In this document: positions 28,688-38,949 of the stretch, in pieces
How positions within the stretch are numbered: position 1 is the first letter of the stretch
Layout of the letters: each line of letters opens with the position of its first letter
Assembly: GCF_000227135.1 (NCBI RefSeq)
Contig: NC_018253.1
Span: 301,477 to 365,476 of the forward strand
Direction of reading: 5' to 3'
DNA: 64,000 nucleotides
DNA from: Leishmania donovani
Taxonomy: Eukaryota; Euglenozoa; Kinetoplastea; Trypanosomatida; Trypanosomatidae
Made by a program: the position numbers and the translations under genes
The notes under the pieces: generated by a model
What the model was told of the DNA's origin: nothing
The model's database searches: none
What the model saw: the letters and a program-made list of their open reading frames with translations, nothing else

Positions 28688-29674
28688 ATGATGGCCTCCT
28701 TCACACCACTCGACAACTTCAAGAGCCGCAGCCGTGGCGTGGTGCCGACAGGCATCGTGATCGACAAGTCCTGCCGCGTGTACGTGACGCAGATCCCGCT
28801 GGAGCGCATTGAGCGAGACGGCGCGAGTGCGATGAAGTCCGAGTTTGAGGTCTACGGCCCCCTGGAGTCGTACAAGATGTTCACCGACCGCTCCGGCCGC
28901 TTCATTGGCAGTGCCCTGTGCACTTACCGTAACCCGGCAGACGCATCCATGGCTGTCTACTGCATGGATGGCGTAGAGGTGGAAGGGTCGACGCTGCACG
29001 TGGAGCCAGCGAAGGAGCACGGCGTTGTGCTTCTCTCTTCGGGTAGCAGCGGTGGCGGCAACGGGCAGCACCGCGATCACAGCCGCGGTTTCCTACGCGA
29101 CACGCAGCGGCAGTGGGGACGCGGCGGCCGCGGGGGTGCTGGCCTGCTTGGCGCTGGGCGCGGCAGCGGTTACGCGACAACCGGGACACAAGATGCGAGC
29201 AACGCGTCAGAGTTGGACCTCCGCGCAGAGGAGTTGGGACTGGCTGCCAGGGGCGGTGTCTCCCCTTCCGCAGACAATGGAAAGTGGAGCCATGACAAGT
29301 ACGAAATGATGGCCGAAGGCAAGGACATGGACGAGGTTCTTGGGATCCGTCGCCCACACCACCATCGCGGCGGCGCGCGTGGTCGTGGTGGACGCGTAGG
29401 GCAGCGCTACGGCGAGCGTGTGGATGTAGCGTTCGAGAGTTACATCCGCGAGCGCGACGCCAACGACAAGAATGCGCCGCCGCCACCGTCTCCATCTTCC
29501 ACGGCTGCCGCCTTGTCGTTGAGCATCCAGGCGGACGTGCAGCCGACCCCGGCGACGGAGCCAGCGGCAGAGGGGAGCGTGGCGGGGACGATGGCAGAAA
29601 TGGCCTTTGGCGCCGACGAGAGCGATGCTCCTGTTATAGGAACGGAGCTGGGCGCGCTTCCGGAGGATGCCTAG
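28688..29674 (+). CDS. RNA-binding protein with one RRM and RGG/GR-rich tail
   Basis: 328 residues, starting MMASFTPLDNFKSRSRG. A single RRM spans about residues 27-107: RNP2-like CRVYVTQIPL at 29-38 and RNP1-like SGRFIGSALCTY near 69-80. It is followed by glycine/arginine-rich stretches (GRGGRGG near 140; GGARGRGGRVGQR near 225) and a Pro/Ala-rich acidic C-terminus. One RRM flanked by Arg/Gly-rich segments and a basic N-terminal box resembles the Aly/REF mRNA-export adaptor class, but I cannot assign it firmly; other single-RRM proteins share the layout. The product probably binds mRNA in nucleus or cytoplasm. The frame stays open for 81 codons beyond the TAG at 29672-29674. Confidence 0.85.
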   Translation: MMASFTPLDNFKSRSRGVVPTGIVIDKSCRVYVTQIPLERIERDGASAMKSEFEVYGPLESYKMFTDRSGRFIGSALCTYRNPADASMAVYCMDGVEVEGSTLHVEPAKEHGVVLLSSGSSGGGNGQHRDHSRGFLRDTQRQWGRGGRGGAGLLGAGRGSGYATTGTQDASNASELDLRAEELGLAARGGVSPSADNGKWSHDKYEMMAEGKDMDEVLGIRRPHHHRGGARGRGGRVGQRYGERVDVAFESYIRERDANDKNAPPPPSPSSTAAALSLSIQADVQPTPATEPAAEGSVAGTMAEMAFGADESDAPVIGTELGALPEDA

Positions 29675-30194
29675 AGAGCAGGTAATGCGCCGCCAACTCG
29701 CGCGCTTGCCGGTGTGCCTAAGCCGCTGGTGCGGCCGACGTCCTTGCGCGAACTAAAGAGTATCCTGTTGGCCGTGAGCTCCAAAGGAGGGGGCGCCAAC
29801 TCGTTTCGGCGGATGAAGGCACTCTTATTTTGTCTGCATGAGTGCGTTTTGTTCGTGCTTGCGCGTCTCTTGGTGTGCGAGCAAGCATATGTGCGTAAAC
29901 ACCGGAAACTCGGGTAGGCACCGTGGCTGGCGCTGGTGGCTCGAGTGCAGCACGCGTGTACGTGTGCGCGCGTCGATCGTAGGCCTTGCGGTGAGGTGCA
30001 CCGCGGACGCGCTTCATCTCTGCCTTTTAGCAGTGCATGTGCTCCAGAGAGGGGTCCCGCACCCCACCCCCACCCTCTCTTTTCAGCGGACGCAGGGCAA
30101 GAGGGTCGGCGTAGATTATCAATCCCCCGCCCCGCTCGCGGGAGCCTCTGTCACTTGTGTCGCCCCCTCCCCCGCAAGGCCAGCGCATCCGAAA
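29675..30194 (+). other. Intergenic: RRM-gene 3' UTR
   Basis: About 0.5 kb. The RRM reading frame continues open for 81 codons after the stop (to a TAG ending near 29917), with no ATG before its middle. Otherwise nothing recognisable. Confidence 0.5.
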
Positions 30195-30311
30195 TCCACC
30201 TCTTCTCTCCTCTCCTCGAACCTCTTTTGGGCCCGCTTCCCACCGTGCTGGCCGGCCACCGCACGCATGCACACCGACGCCCCGCCACACGGACACCGCA
30301 ACCGGGCAAAG
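30195..30311 (+). promoter_or_regulatory. Polypyrimidine tract and splice acceptor for the 562-aa gene
   Basis: A CT tract at 30195-30218 and a second short one at 30229-30245. The first AG thereafter is at 30310-30311, only 7 nt before the ATG at 30319. Confidence 0.5.
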
Positions 30312-30318
30312 TGACCGA

Positions 30319-32007
30319 ATGCCGCCGCTGCTGCCGTGGCGGTGCCTTTACTCGCGAGGAGGCCCTTCCGCGTACGGCGCAGTCAGCGCTCTTAGGCGGA
30401 CCTTCTCGCGCTCGCCGCTTTCGCGTGCGCGGCCGCGGTCACACAAGCGCAGATGGCAAGAGGAGAGGAGTCGCGCGGTTCCCCCCTCAAGCAAGAAGCA
30501 CGTATCACCACCGAAGCCCTCTGGAAGGCAGGGCGTCTTCCATTCTCATCCTCGTGGCGGCTCACAGCTATCTTCATCCTCCTCGCCACCGTCTCCTTCA
30601 CCAGCGATGGCTGTGAGTGACGTGCACGGTGCCGTCGCCCCACCCCGCACCTCATGCAGCACAGAGGAGAAGGAGAGAGGTCTTCTGCGCTACTTTAGCC
30701 GCGGTCGCTGTCTTTACGACACGGTTCCACTGCAGAGCGCGTCCTTTGCCCTCCAGCGCGCGTCTTGCACGCAGGCGCAGCGTGTCCCGCTCGTCACCCT
30801 CTTTCCTGCCCCGTCTCCATCCGAATCCGCAGCATCGCTTTCAACTTCGGCTGCAGCATGCCCCACGGCAGAGTCTCCCGGTTTCATCGGTGTTCAGCCT
30901 CCCGCGTCACGCCCGATCGGCAAGTCCGTCACAACGGCGGAAGGGCCCGTGCCCGTAGCACCGCCGAGCGCATCGTCCCCGCTGTCGCGCGACTTATCAT
31001 CCAATCTTTTCTCGAGCTATGAGCTGCAAGAAAGACAGCATTCGGACTGGCTGCAGTTTCGCCTTCTCAGCGCGCGCTTCTCAAGCGCATCCGACTCGAA
31101 CAAGTTCTATGGCGCGGCAGAGATGCCGCTACGGGATGTGTGCGCTGACATGGCAGAGATTTGGGACACGACGTGCACGGCGTGGGAGGAGGCCATGCGG
31201 GCCTGGAGCGGCGCCGCACGCAGCGGGTCAGCGGGCTTCTCCAGGCGCCACTCTGCCTGTTTTTTGGTTTGCTACGTGCAAACGCAGCAGAAGGTTGCTG
31301 TTGGCATGTCCGTGCAGCGCATCGCGGCGCAGGTGTGCGAGCTGGCTCGCGCCAACTACGCGTCGCAGCTGTTCCGGGTCGTTCCCATCTTCATTGGTGT
31401 GCGGGCACAGGCGATGTTGTGCATGGACGCGACTGCGTGCAGTTCACTAGCGGCGGATGTGGAGCCAACGGTCGCCGCTCGAACAACTGAAACGGTCACC
31501 TACGCAACGGGGGGCTTGTACACCTTGGCAGAGACGGTGCAGTGCATCACGCGCTTGGACCCTCACGCCTTTGATCCGCGGGGGTCTTCTGACGCCTTGC
31601 CGCATGTAGGGCCCTCGCGTGCTGCTCCAGAGTTGTTGTGCACGTTGGAGCCGCAGGTCTTCCTGTTGTCGGACAGCTGGCTGCACGTGCGCAGCGTCGC
31701 CGACCTCTACGGCGACGATTCTTTGAACAACCCCGCATCTGACAGTCGAGCGACGTCTGCAGCAGCACCTCCAGCTTCTGAGCAGGGGCGGAATCGCCAC
31801 GCCCGTGGGGCGACGTCGTTTGTACCGGAGTCGACACGGCGCAACGTGCACGTTGTCCCCGCTGTGGTGGCGGATCGCCTGAGTCGGAAAGAGGAGCGCG
31901 CCATCGCCCGCTACATCTGGTGCGACATGCAGCGTCGAGTCAGTGGCCGCCGCACTGCCGAGACTCTGCAACCGTACCACCCATCCTCTCTCGTCAAGCC
32001 CCTGTGA
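30319..32007 (+). CDS. Unknown protein with mitochondrial-type N-terminus (562 aa)
   Basis: I do not recognise this protein. The first 45 residues (MPPLLPWRCLYSRGG onward) contain many Arg, Ser and hydrophobic residues and no acid, as in mitochondrial presequences. Residues about 45-230 are Pro/Ser/Ala-rich and look disordered. A more ordered, conserved-looking part begins near YELQERQHSDWLQF (about 234) and includes a Trp-rich helix near 280-300 and hydrophobic strands (ACFLVCYVQ, FRVVPIFIGVRAQAMLC) at about 312-375. The C-terminus is basic (RLSRKEERAIARYIW). Good G/C third-position bias and a clear splice signal support a real gene. The predicted 5' UTR is very short; an ATG at 30607 is an alternative start that would remove the presequence. 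Confidence 0.75.
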   Translation: MPPLLPWRCLYSRGGPSAYGAVSALRRTFSRSPLSRARPRSHKRRWQEERSRAVPPSSKKHVSPPKPSGRQGVFHSHPRGGSQLSSSSSPPSPSPAMAVSDVHGAVAPPRTSCSTEEKERGLLRYFSRGRCLYDTVPLQSASFALQRASCTQAQRVPLVTLFPAPSPSESAASLSTSAAACPTAESPGFIGVQPPASRPIGKSVTTAEGPVPVAPPSASSPLSRDLSSNLFSSYELQERQHSDWLQFRLLSARFSSASDSNKFYGAAEMPLRDVCADMAEIWDTTCTAWEEAMRAWSGAARSGSAGFSRRHSACFLVCYVQTQQKVAVGMSVQRIAAQVCELARANYASQLFRVVPIFIGVRAQAMLCMDATACSSLAADVEPTVAARTTETVTYATGGLYTLAETVQCITRLDPHAFDPRGSSDALPHVGPSRAAPELLCTLEPQVFLLSDSWLHVRSVADLYGDDSLNNPASDSRATSAAAPPASEQGRNRHARGATSFVPESTRRNVHVVPAVVADRLSRKEERAIARYIWCDMQRRVSGRRTAETLQPYHPSSLVKPL

Positions 32008-32731
32008 GGATGCCTGAGAGAGTTTGCGCGTGTGCGTGCCCCGTCAGTGCTGAGCGGGTGGCGCCGCCAACGGCGGTTTGCCGCCGCGGCGCGGCACGCA
32101 CCCATTGGCGGGCATAAGACCGAGTGGGAGACATCCAAGAGCACCTTGATGTATGATGGAGTCGACACGTCTGACGTGACGCCGAAACGAACGTGATTGT
32201 ATTCCTCGAATGCCATCGTCCCATATCACCCTCCGCGCTCTACTCCTGACCCTCTCCACTCAGTTCACAAGCTCGTGTAGACTTGACTGCCGGCAGCGCT
32301 CCGCGTACACAGCGAGGCAGATGGAGGAAGGAAGGGAGCGCCAAGAAGGCAAAGAGCAGGCCAGTGGTGCTGCTGCTGCCGCTGTGGAACGCGGCTCTGT
32401 GGTGCGCGCGTAGGTCTACTCCGCCTGTCTCTGTACGTCTCTGTGCGTATGCGCTTCGTCTCCTCTGCTTTTCCTTGCTCTGAATCCTGCCCTGATACCC
32501 CATCCTCTCCCCTCGTCTTTCGTCTTCGCTTCCTCTGGTGCCCCCCCTCTCTCCTCCTCCTCGTCCGCTAGGACTGGCGTAGGTGTGCGCGTGCGTGCAT
32601 GAATACACCTTTCGAGGTCGATCTATACAACTGCTCTCTCGCTCGCTCAACGCGCGGCAAAGGTCTCGCTCCCAGAAACGTGCACGGACACATGCTCACG
32701 AAACGACTAAGGCACCCTCCCAACCCAAAGG
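32008..32731 (+). other. Intergenic: 3' UTR of the 562-aa gene
   Basis: About 0.7 kb with no supported gene. It includes a GC-rich stretch near 32060-32115 that can fold back on itself (gccgccaacggcggtttgcc) and CT-rich blocks. Confidence 0.5.
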
Positions 32732-32814
32732 CCCACTCCCTCCCCCTCTCTTTCTTTCTCTCTCTGCCTGCCTCTCTCACATTCCCCATTCATGTGCCTG
32801 CGCGGGTGCGTCAG
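32732..32814 (+). promoter_or_regulatory. Polypyrimidine tract and splice acceptor for the 2024-aa gene
   Basis: A long CT tract at 32732-32790. The first AG is at 32813-32814, 60 nt before the ATG at 32875. Confidence 0.55.
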
Positions 32815-32874
32815 TGTCTGCGTCGCTCCACCCCTCCACCTCCTTTCCTGAGGTCTGCGTGCCACAACGTCTGA

Positions 32875-35800
32875 ATGCATTCGCCACGTCGTGGCCATGC
32901 GCTCCCCCGCCTATTCGGAGTTCCTGCCTGCACCACCGCCAGCTCACCCTCGAGCACCTCGATAGAGCCGTCGTGCTCGGACACCCAACAGCACCATTCA
33001 AGGCCTCTGCGCCAGCACCATGTGAGCGCAGGCAAGCACGACCGCGATGAGGGGCCGCCCTCCTCCACACCTGTCGCGCTCCTCCGCCGCCAAGACTCCA
33101 GCACCGCGTCGGCCCCGCCACGGCAGAAAAATTCGCCACACGCCCTCTGGCGAGCACGAGCGCCGCGCCAGATGCCAGCGGCCGCCGCTTCCCTTCTCCC
33201 CTGCATCTCCTCAGCGTCGCCCCTGGCCCGGTCGACGTCCTCACACCTGCAGCGGCCGCTCGGCGGACCTCGCGCGGTTCCACCCCGCAGCGGCGGTGGT
33301 GCAGCTGGAGCCGCCTTACGTGGTAGCACAACCGTGCACGGCCAGAGAAACGACGACAACGCGGACGAAACAAGCAATCACTACGATGGGGAGTACGACC
33401 GACTAGTCTTCTCTCCTATCCACCCGAGCCGCGCCGGTCTTGCTGCTTCGCCCGACATTTCCACCGAGGACCGGGGCGACGGCGCGGATAGCACCGTCGC
33501 CCCGGACTCGCTAGTGTTGGAGAATTCGGAGCATCGCTACTCGGAGTCGTTCTCGCTGGGCAGCCCGAGAGACCCGCCATCGCGCGGCTTCATTACCGCC
33601 TCGCAAGCCGCCGCTGCGCTCGAGCGCCTTCCAGAGCTCTCCATCTCTCCGCGAAGGTCAGCGGCGTCTTCGGCCGTCACGGCTCCCATCTCTGCACAGG
33701 CGGCCGCTGTCTTGACTTTCTCATCGTCTTGCCGACCGTGCAGTAAAACGGCTACTCTGCCGACGGCTGATGCAGTGGCCCTGCAGCCGGATGCGTGGTG
33801 GTCGACACTGGATGGGACGCTCTCGGCCACCAGCACACTCCTCAACGATGGATCGCAGCGAATCCACCACGTCGCGAAGACACCGCCGCCCGCCTCGTTG
33901 CATCCCCTTTTAGCTCCCAGCCTGAACGACACGCTGGGTCGAGCAGACCGCGCCGCCATTGTGCTGTCCATGCGTCTTTCTCATCAAGCTAGCTCGGCGA
34001 CGGGGGAGACCGTTGCGCCAGGGGTCTTCAGAGCCAAGGACGGCAGCGCTGGTTCGGGCGGGAGCAGCGCTGGCAGAAGCACGAAAAGCGAGGAAGCGAC
34101 GGCAGCGGCGGTCGCCGCCCTCGCGATGCGGCTGTCGCGCGCCACTGCGGGCGGTTCGCTAGCCGGAGGCCTCAGCGGGGCTGCGAGCACGAGGCTGTCC
34201 GACGCGTCGCGCGGCAGCGTTGTACAGAACACGCTTCAGGGGCTGCGCGACGCGTTACGGCTTACTCAGTCGTCAGCGGAGGAGCTAGACATTTCTGCCC
34301 CTCATATCGCATCGCGCTGGCTGGATGCGCCAGAGGAAGGCCATGAACCACTTTCCTCCTCGGACGTGCGAAGCAAACCGGCACCAACACGAACCACTCG
34401 CGCCTCGCGTGCGCATCGGCAGGCTGCCGAGGAAGTCGCTCACCCACACGGCGCTCAAGAGGGCGGCGCCGGGGTCATCAAGAGAGGTGGCGGTACGCAG
34501 CGCGGCCGCGGCGCATCGATGCGCACCTACGTCGACGACACAGATTGTGCACCTGCGCCGGCGGCGGCGTTGCTGCCCTCAGCGCGTGCGCTCTCGCAGT
34601 CAGCTCCGCTTCTCGAGGGTGCCGCTGAGGGTCGCGTGGGTGCGGTGATGCAAGGCCTGCATCCAGCATCATTTGTCACCGACACCAGAGCTCACAATAC
34701 CCGAACGTCCTCCGTGGGCTTTACGACGGACTCGAACGCCGGTGCTCGTGAAGGGGCAGGAGCGCGCACTGGCGACCAGGACGGCTGCGCGAGGGCGGCA
34801 TCACATGCATTGTCTCCTCCATCGCACCCGCATGCCGTCGCCGACATTGCCGTTGTGGCCGAGTTGCCACGATCGTGTCCATGGCAGCAGGAGTGTCTCA
34901 CACTGGAGACGATGAAGAGACGGTACGGAGCGCAGAGCGCTGTACACACGCGTCGACGAAGTCAGTGCAACCACAACCACCGTCGCTCCGAGGGGCCGCC
35001 CGCCGCGGATCACTCGCCACGCAGCAGCTACGCTGAGGCTCTGGCCCTCTTGGCGTCCCCAGTTGCCTCCTCTGTGCCCACCTCAGACTTCTCCGTCGCC
35101 TCGTTAACTAGCTCCATCTTCAGGCGAGAGCTTGGAGAAGGTGAGGCAGCTCGCCACATGCTTGCGACGCATCGATGGCGGCTGGCCTCGCCGCGCGAGG
35201 CGGTGAGTAGCGCTTCTGGCCATGCCGCGCAACGATCGCCATTGCGGAGCCGACGCGGCACCGGTGCCACTCAAGTCCATCTGCCATACAGCACGACGAG
35301 CAAGGAGGCGGCGGCAAAGGCGTACTGGGAAGAGCAGCTGCGGCTGTACAGCAGTCACCTCGCCACTCCGTCCACGCTGCTTAGCAATGAGTCTTTCGCA
35401 GCGGAGCAGGGCCTGATAGACGTGGATAGCCTCTTCCGGGACACACAGCGCCACACAGCCGGCGCCAGCATGAGTCTCGTGCGCTGTGCGGCGGCATCCG
35501 GCGCTGGGGCCGCCAGTTCTAGCGTCAGTGGTGCTGCAGCAACGACGAGGAAGGTGCCAGCGTCAAAGCCTGTCGCAGAGACGGCTCCCCGCCTCAACGC
35601 TCTTGATCGTGCTCTGCAAGCCCGAGCAGCGCTTCTGCGCCGGCACGTCCAGGAGAGACCGGCGTGGAAGCGGCAGCTGCACCAGGTTCGCCAGTGGTGC
35701 GACCGCACCCAGGTAATGGTGCGCTTCGACAATGGTGTCTGCGTTGAACAGATGGCCGCAGGACCGTCGCACCGAACGGTTGCGCGGCAGCACCAACGAC

Positions 35801-38800
35801 AAAGCCAGCAGCGTGCGATGAAGGTGGGCAGCTGGACGGGTTCGATGGACGCGCAAGTGGGCTCTGGGACCTCCGGTGTGGACCTGGGCGATGACGCTGG
35901 GTGGCAGCACTTCGTCTACGCAGACGACCCCACGACAGCCCACGACGCTGTGATGAAGCAGGCAGCCGAGGAGGAGCATGAGGTGCAGCGGCAGAACGTT
36001 CTGCAGCAGTACCGGGAGAGACGACACTTGTCTTTGCTCGTGGAGTCCTCCATGGGCGGCCCCCGCGGTGGTCCGGTGGCGTCGCCTGAGCAGAGCGTTG
36101 AATCTGGCAGAGCGGCGGCACATGCAACTTGCCGGGGGTCGTTCGGCCATCACGCAGAGAGCCGCCGCGCTGCACAGAAGCTGTCCCCGCGTACCGCGGA
36201 TGCCGGCAGGGAGCGCTTGAGAATCATGTCACCGCTGAACGGACTGGGCACGAAGCCGGAGCTTCTGCCGGAGCACCAGCGCAGCAGCCACCTCGCCATG
36301 TCGGCCACGGATGATCTGGCTTCCAAAGAGGCCAGCGCGACCCTCGGTCATGTGTCGCCATCATCGATCCAACAGCCGCTGGTGCCGATGCACGCAAATT
36401 TGTGCGCGCGTTTGGAGACGTGGGGCACAGACATTGCGGACGACGAGGAGGCGCTGCCATGCGGAGGCAGCACCGCCGAAGACACTACCGATCTTCCTCC
36501 AGCCGCTGCTGCTGGGGCTGCTTGTGATGGCAACGCATTGCCACCTGCGTGGCAAGGAGCATGGAGAGGCAGCCTGCCGCCTCGGAGACGCTCTACGCTC
36601 CTCTCTGATCACTCCGAGGAATCTGTTCGCAGCCGATTGGTAGCGGATGTCATGGGTGAGCCGAAGATTTCGGTGCAGGGGACGACCGAACGACGCAACT
36701 TCGCTTCCCCACTCGTCCACCTGCAGCGAACCTCGCTGAGCCAAAGCGGGCCGGCTACTTTGACGGGGGCAGAGCGTGACCTCTTGAGCTTCGTGCTGAC
36801 ATGTGCCAGCGGCGGCGGCGATGCTGAGCACCTTTCGGTTCTTCTTTCGCTATGCCACGGTCATGGCAGGAAAAGCACCGCCGTGGAGTGTCGCCTCCAC
36901 AGCACTGCTAGCGCAGCCGGGCTTGCTGGCACACAGCTGCCGCCGGCGCTGGTCGCCTTGCGCACGATGCTGGACCAGTGGTCCCAAGCGCCCATTTGCG
37001 ATGGCGCCGCTCTCGATGCTGCTGTGGCGCAGGAGAGTGCCGGCTGCGGTGCCGTGGCGACAAGGGAGCGGCATGTTTCTGCTAAGGAGCTGCCTTTCTC
37101 AGCTCCGTGTGACCTCGAAGAGGCGGTGATCATGCAAGAGGCTGCAGGTGTCCGCCGTGGCGCGGTCGCTGACGCAGGCTCCCCGAGAGTCGATCACGAG
37201 TTGGGGAAGGCAAAAGGGCCAGCGACGGCGCCGACTTCGGAGAGCACACCCCCTCCCTCATGGAACGCGTTGGTCACCGCACTGCTCAGCGGCTACAGCG
37301 CCTTGGACCTGAGCTTCCTCCGGCAGCTGCACCTGCTCTTGTGGGAGTACAAGGCGAAGGAACATGGGGGCATGCGCATCACAGCGTCAGACGCCCCGGA
37401 AGGTGTTGTAACATCAACTCTGCCGCCACCGCCGCCGCCGCCGCCGATCTCCACACCACACCGATCACAGGGAGCTCCACCTGCTGTGCTCCCGCTCGCG
37501 CTGCATCTCTCCGTCGTGCAGGAGGCGAGGATGACGGCTAGCACCAATTTGAGGAGCTCCGACAGCAGTCTCCGCATATTGTCCACTGTGGTGGTGGATG
37601 CTGCGGACTTGCTCGATGCGATTGCAGCCACGGCGCTGCTTCGCTGGCTGTGCGACGCCAGCCGCCAAAGCCCCACGAGCAGCTGGGCAGAGCTGGTAGC
37701 GCGCCTACCCGAAACGTGCGCACAGGATTGGCAGAATGCACTTGCGCGGTGTATCGAGGCCGCATCCTCAGGCGCACATTCTCATGAGAACGTCTCGGCG
37801 CGCGTCTCGTTTGTGTCAAGCGAGTCGCTGCGATCGCGCGCATCCCTCCGCGCTGGGCTGACCGCGGCCACAGCCCCCTCATCGTACGCTGGCAAGCTCG
37901 AGTCTTTTCTATGCGATACCGCATCTGCCCTTGAGAGCGCCGCGTGGCGACAGCACCGGCTTCACAGCGTGCTGCACCGCGCGAGTTTGCACGCCGAACA
38001 GGACCGAAGGACTGCGATCAGCTCTGCTGCTACTGGCGCGGCCGCCGTCGCCTCACTCGCGGTCGACAATACTTTCGGCGCCGTGTCTGCGGCCTTCCCC
38101 TGTGTGGGTGACACCCCGTACCTTCCCGGGGATGAGGCACGCGCTCGCTACCCGCTGGACATGCGCAACCTGTACTTGCTGTCTGCACTGGCAGTTGAGG
38201 ACGTCGACGCGCGCATCGTACCACAGTTGCGTGAGGCGAGGGTACAGTACGCAGATGCTCTGCGAGCTGCAGCAGACGCGGCGACTTTGGTCAGCGCGCC
38301 TTTCAACCCGTCCGTGCCAAACGTGTCTTCGATGGCCTTCTCGAGGCCGACGGCTTCTCTGCCACTGGCGCTTCAGCAGCGCGTGCATCTTGATAGACTG
38401 TTCCAGATCGAGCAGCGCTTCTTCAGCTTCTTGTGGACGCTATGGAACTCGGAGCAGTCCGTTTTCGCCTTCAATCAGCACGTAGCCCCATTCAACGCCT
38501 TCACGGCGGCGGAGCAGCGCTGCTGGGGGCCACTCTACCGGAGCTCGCTGAAGGTGGCCTACTTTGTGTGTGAAGAGCTGGCCGAGAAAGGGATGGAAAA
38601 TGTGTCAGCGGAGCTTCTGCCATTTGTGTCGATCGTCGCCGCCTTCGCAGGGTGCCGGGGCGGCCATCGCGAGCTCTTGTCGAAGCTGAAGACAATCATG
38701 CTCGAGCTGACGGAGCGGGCAAAGAAGGTGCAGGTGCCGCTGGAGTCTTTGTCGTGGCAGGGTAAACGGTCGCAGGTGCTTGAGGAGGCCATCGCAGCCT

Positions 38801-38949
38801 CCAAGGTCGCGTCTAGACGTGCGGGAGCTGTGGTCTCCTGTCTCACCACCGAGGCGGACGTCGTGAGCCTCCCGCTGGCGGAGCTGGCAACGCCCGCGCT
38901 GCGCCTTATCCATGTCCTGCCGCTTTCTCCGCCACCGCATGACTTGTGA
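32875..38949 (+). CDS. Large, mostly disordered protein of unknown function (2024 aa)
   Basis: No domain is recognised. The first roughly 850 residues are Ser/Ala/Pro/Arg-rich with little hydrophobic content, so probably disordered. A basic helical patch (about 905-960) contains RAALLRRHVQERPAWKRQLH followed by a QHQRQSQQR stretch. A polyproline run (eight Pro) lies near residue 1520. The last 330 residues are different: hydrophobic, helical and balanced (for example LDRLFQIEQRFFSFLWTLW, AYFVCEELAEKGMENVSAELLPFVSIVAAFAGC, LLSKLKTIMLELTERAKKVQVPL), looking like a folded all-helical module that probably carries the function. Such an architecture is common among trypanosomatid cytoskeletal or scaffold proteins, but that is only a guess. 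Codon bias is consistent throughout. The true start could be further downstream in the disordered part. Confidence 0.78.
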   Translation: MHSPRRGHALPRLFGVPACTTASSPSSTSIEPSCSDTQQHHSRPLRQHHVSAGKHDRDEGPPSSTPVALLRRQDSSTASAPPRQKNSPHALWRARAPRQMPAAAASLLPCISSASPLARSTSSHLQRPLGGPRAVPPRSGGGAAGAALRGSTTVHGQRNDDNADETSNHYDGEYDRLVFSPIHPSRAGLAASPDISTEDRGDGADSTVAPDSLVLENSEHRYSESFSLGSPRDPPSRGFITASQAAAALERLPELSISPRRSAASSAVTAPISAQAAAVLTFSSSCRPCSKTATLPTADAVALQPDAWWSTLDGTLSATSTLLNDGSQRIHHVAKTPPPASLHPLLAPSLNDTLGRADRAAIVLSMRLSHQASSATGETVAPGVFRAKDGSAGSGGSSAGRSTKSEEATAAAVAALAMRLSRATAGGSLAGGLSGAASTRLSDASRGSVVQNTLQGLRDALRLTQSSAEELDISAPHIASRWLDAPEEGHEPLSSSDVRSKPAPTRTTRASRAHRQAAEEVAHPHGAQEGGAGVIKRGGGTQRGRGASMRTYVDDTDCAPAPAAALLPSARALSQSAPLLEGAAEGRVGAVMQGLHPASFVTDTRAHNTRTSSVGFTTDSNAGAREGAGARTGDQDGCARAASHALSPPSHPHAVADIAVVAELPRSCPWQQECLTLETMKRRYGAQSAVHTRRRSQCNHNHRRSEGPPAADHSPRSSYAEALALLASPVASSVPTSDFSVASLTSSIFRRELGEGEAARHMLATHRWRLASPREAVSSASGHAAQRSPLRSRRGTGATQVHLPYSTTSKEAAAKAYWEEQLRLYSSHLATPSTLLSNESFAAEQGLIDVDSLFRDTQRHTAGASMSLVRCAAASGAGAASSSVSGAAATTRKVPASKPVAETAPRLNALDRALQARAALLRRHVQERPAWKRQLHQVRQWCDRTQVMVRFDNGVCVEQMAAGPSHRTVARQHQRQSQQRAMKVGSWTGSMDAQVGSGTSGVDLGDDAGWQHFVYADDPTTAHDAVMKQAAEEEHEVQRQNVLQQYRERRHLSLLVESSMGGPRGGPVASPEQSVESGRAAAHATCRGSFGHHAESRRAAQKLSPRTADAGRERLRIMSPLNGLGTKPELLPEHQRSSHLAMSATDDLASKEASATLGHVSPSSIQQPLVPMHANLCARLETWGTDIADDEEALPCGGSTAEDTTDLPPAAAAGAACDGNALPPAWQGAWRGSLPPRRRSTLLSDHSEESVRSRLVADVMGEPKISVQGTTERRNFASPLVHLQRTSLSQSGPATLTGAERDLLSFVLTCASGGGDAEHLSVLLSLCHGHGRKSTAVECRLHSTASAAGLAGTQLPPALVALRTMLDQWSQAPICDGAALDAAVAQESAGCGAVATRERHVSAKELPFSAPCDLEEAVIMQEAAGVRRGAVADAGSPRVDHELGKAKGPATAPTSESTPPPSWNALVTALLSGYSALDLSFLRQLHLLLWEYKAKEHGGMRITASDAPEGVVTSTLPPPPPPPPISTPHRSQGAPPAVLPLALHLSVVQEARMTASTNLRSSDSSLRILSTVVVDAADLLDAIAATALLRWLCDASRQSPTSSWAELVARLPETCAQDWQNALARCIEAASSGAHSHENVSARVSFVSSESLRSRASLRAGLTAATAPSSYAGKLESFLCDTASALESAAWRQHRLHSVLHRASLHAEQDRRTAISSAATGAAAVASLAVDNTFGAVSAAFPCVGDTPYLPGDEARARYPLDMRNLYLLSALAVEDVDARIVPQLREARVQYADALRAAADAATLVSAPFNPSVPNVSSMAFSRPTASLPLALQQRVHLDRLFQIEQRFFSFLWTLWNSEQSVFAFNQHVAPFNAFTAAEQRCWGPLYRSSLKVAYFVCEELAEKGMENVSAELLPFVSIVAAFAGCRGGHRELLSKLKTIMLELTERAKKVQVPLESLSWQGKRSQVLEEAIAASKVASRRAGAVVSCLTTEADVVSLPLAELATPALRLIHVLPLSPPPHDL

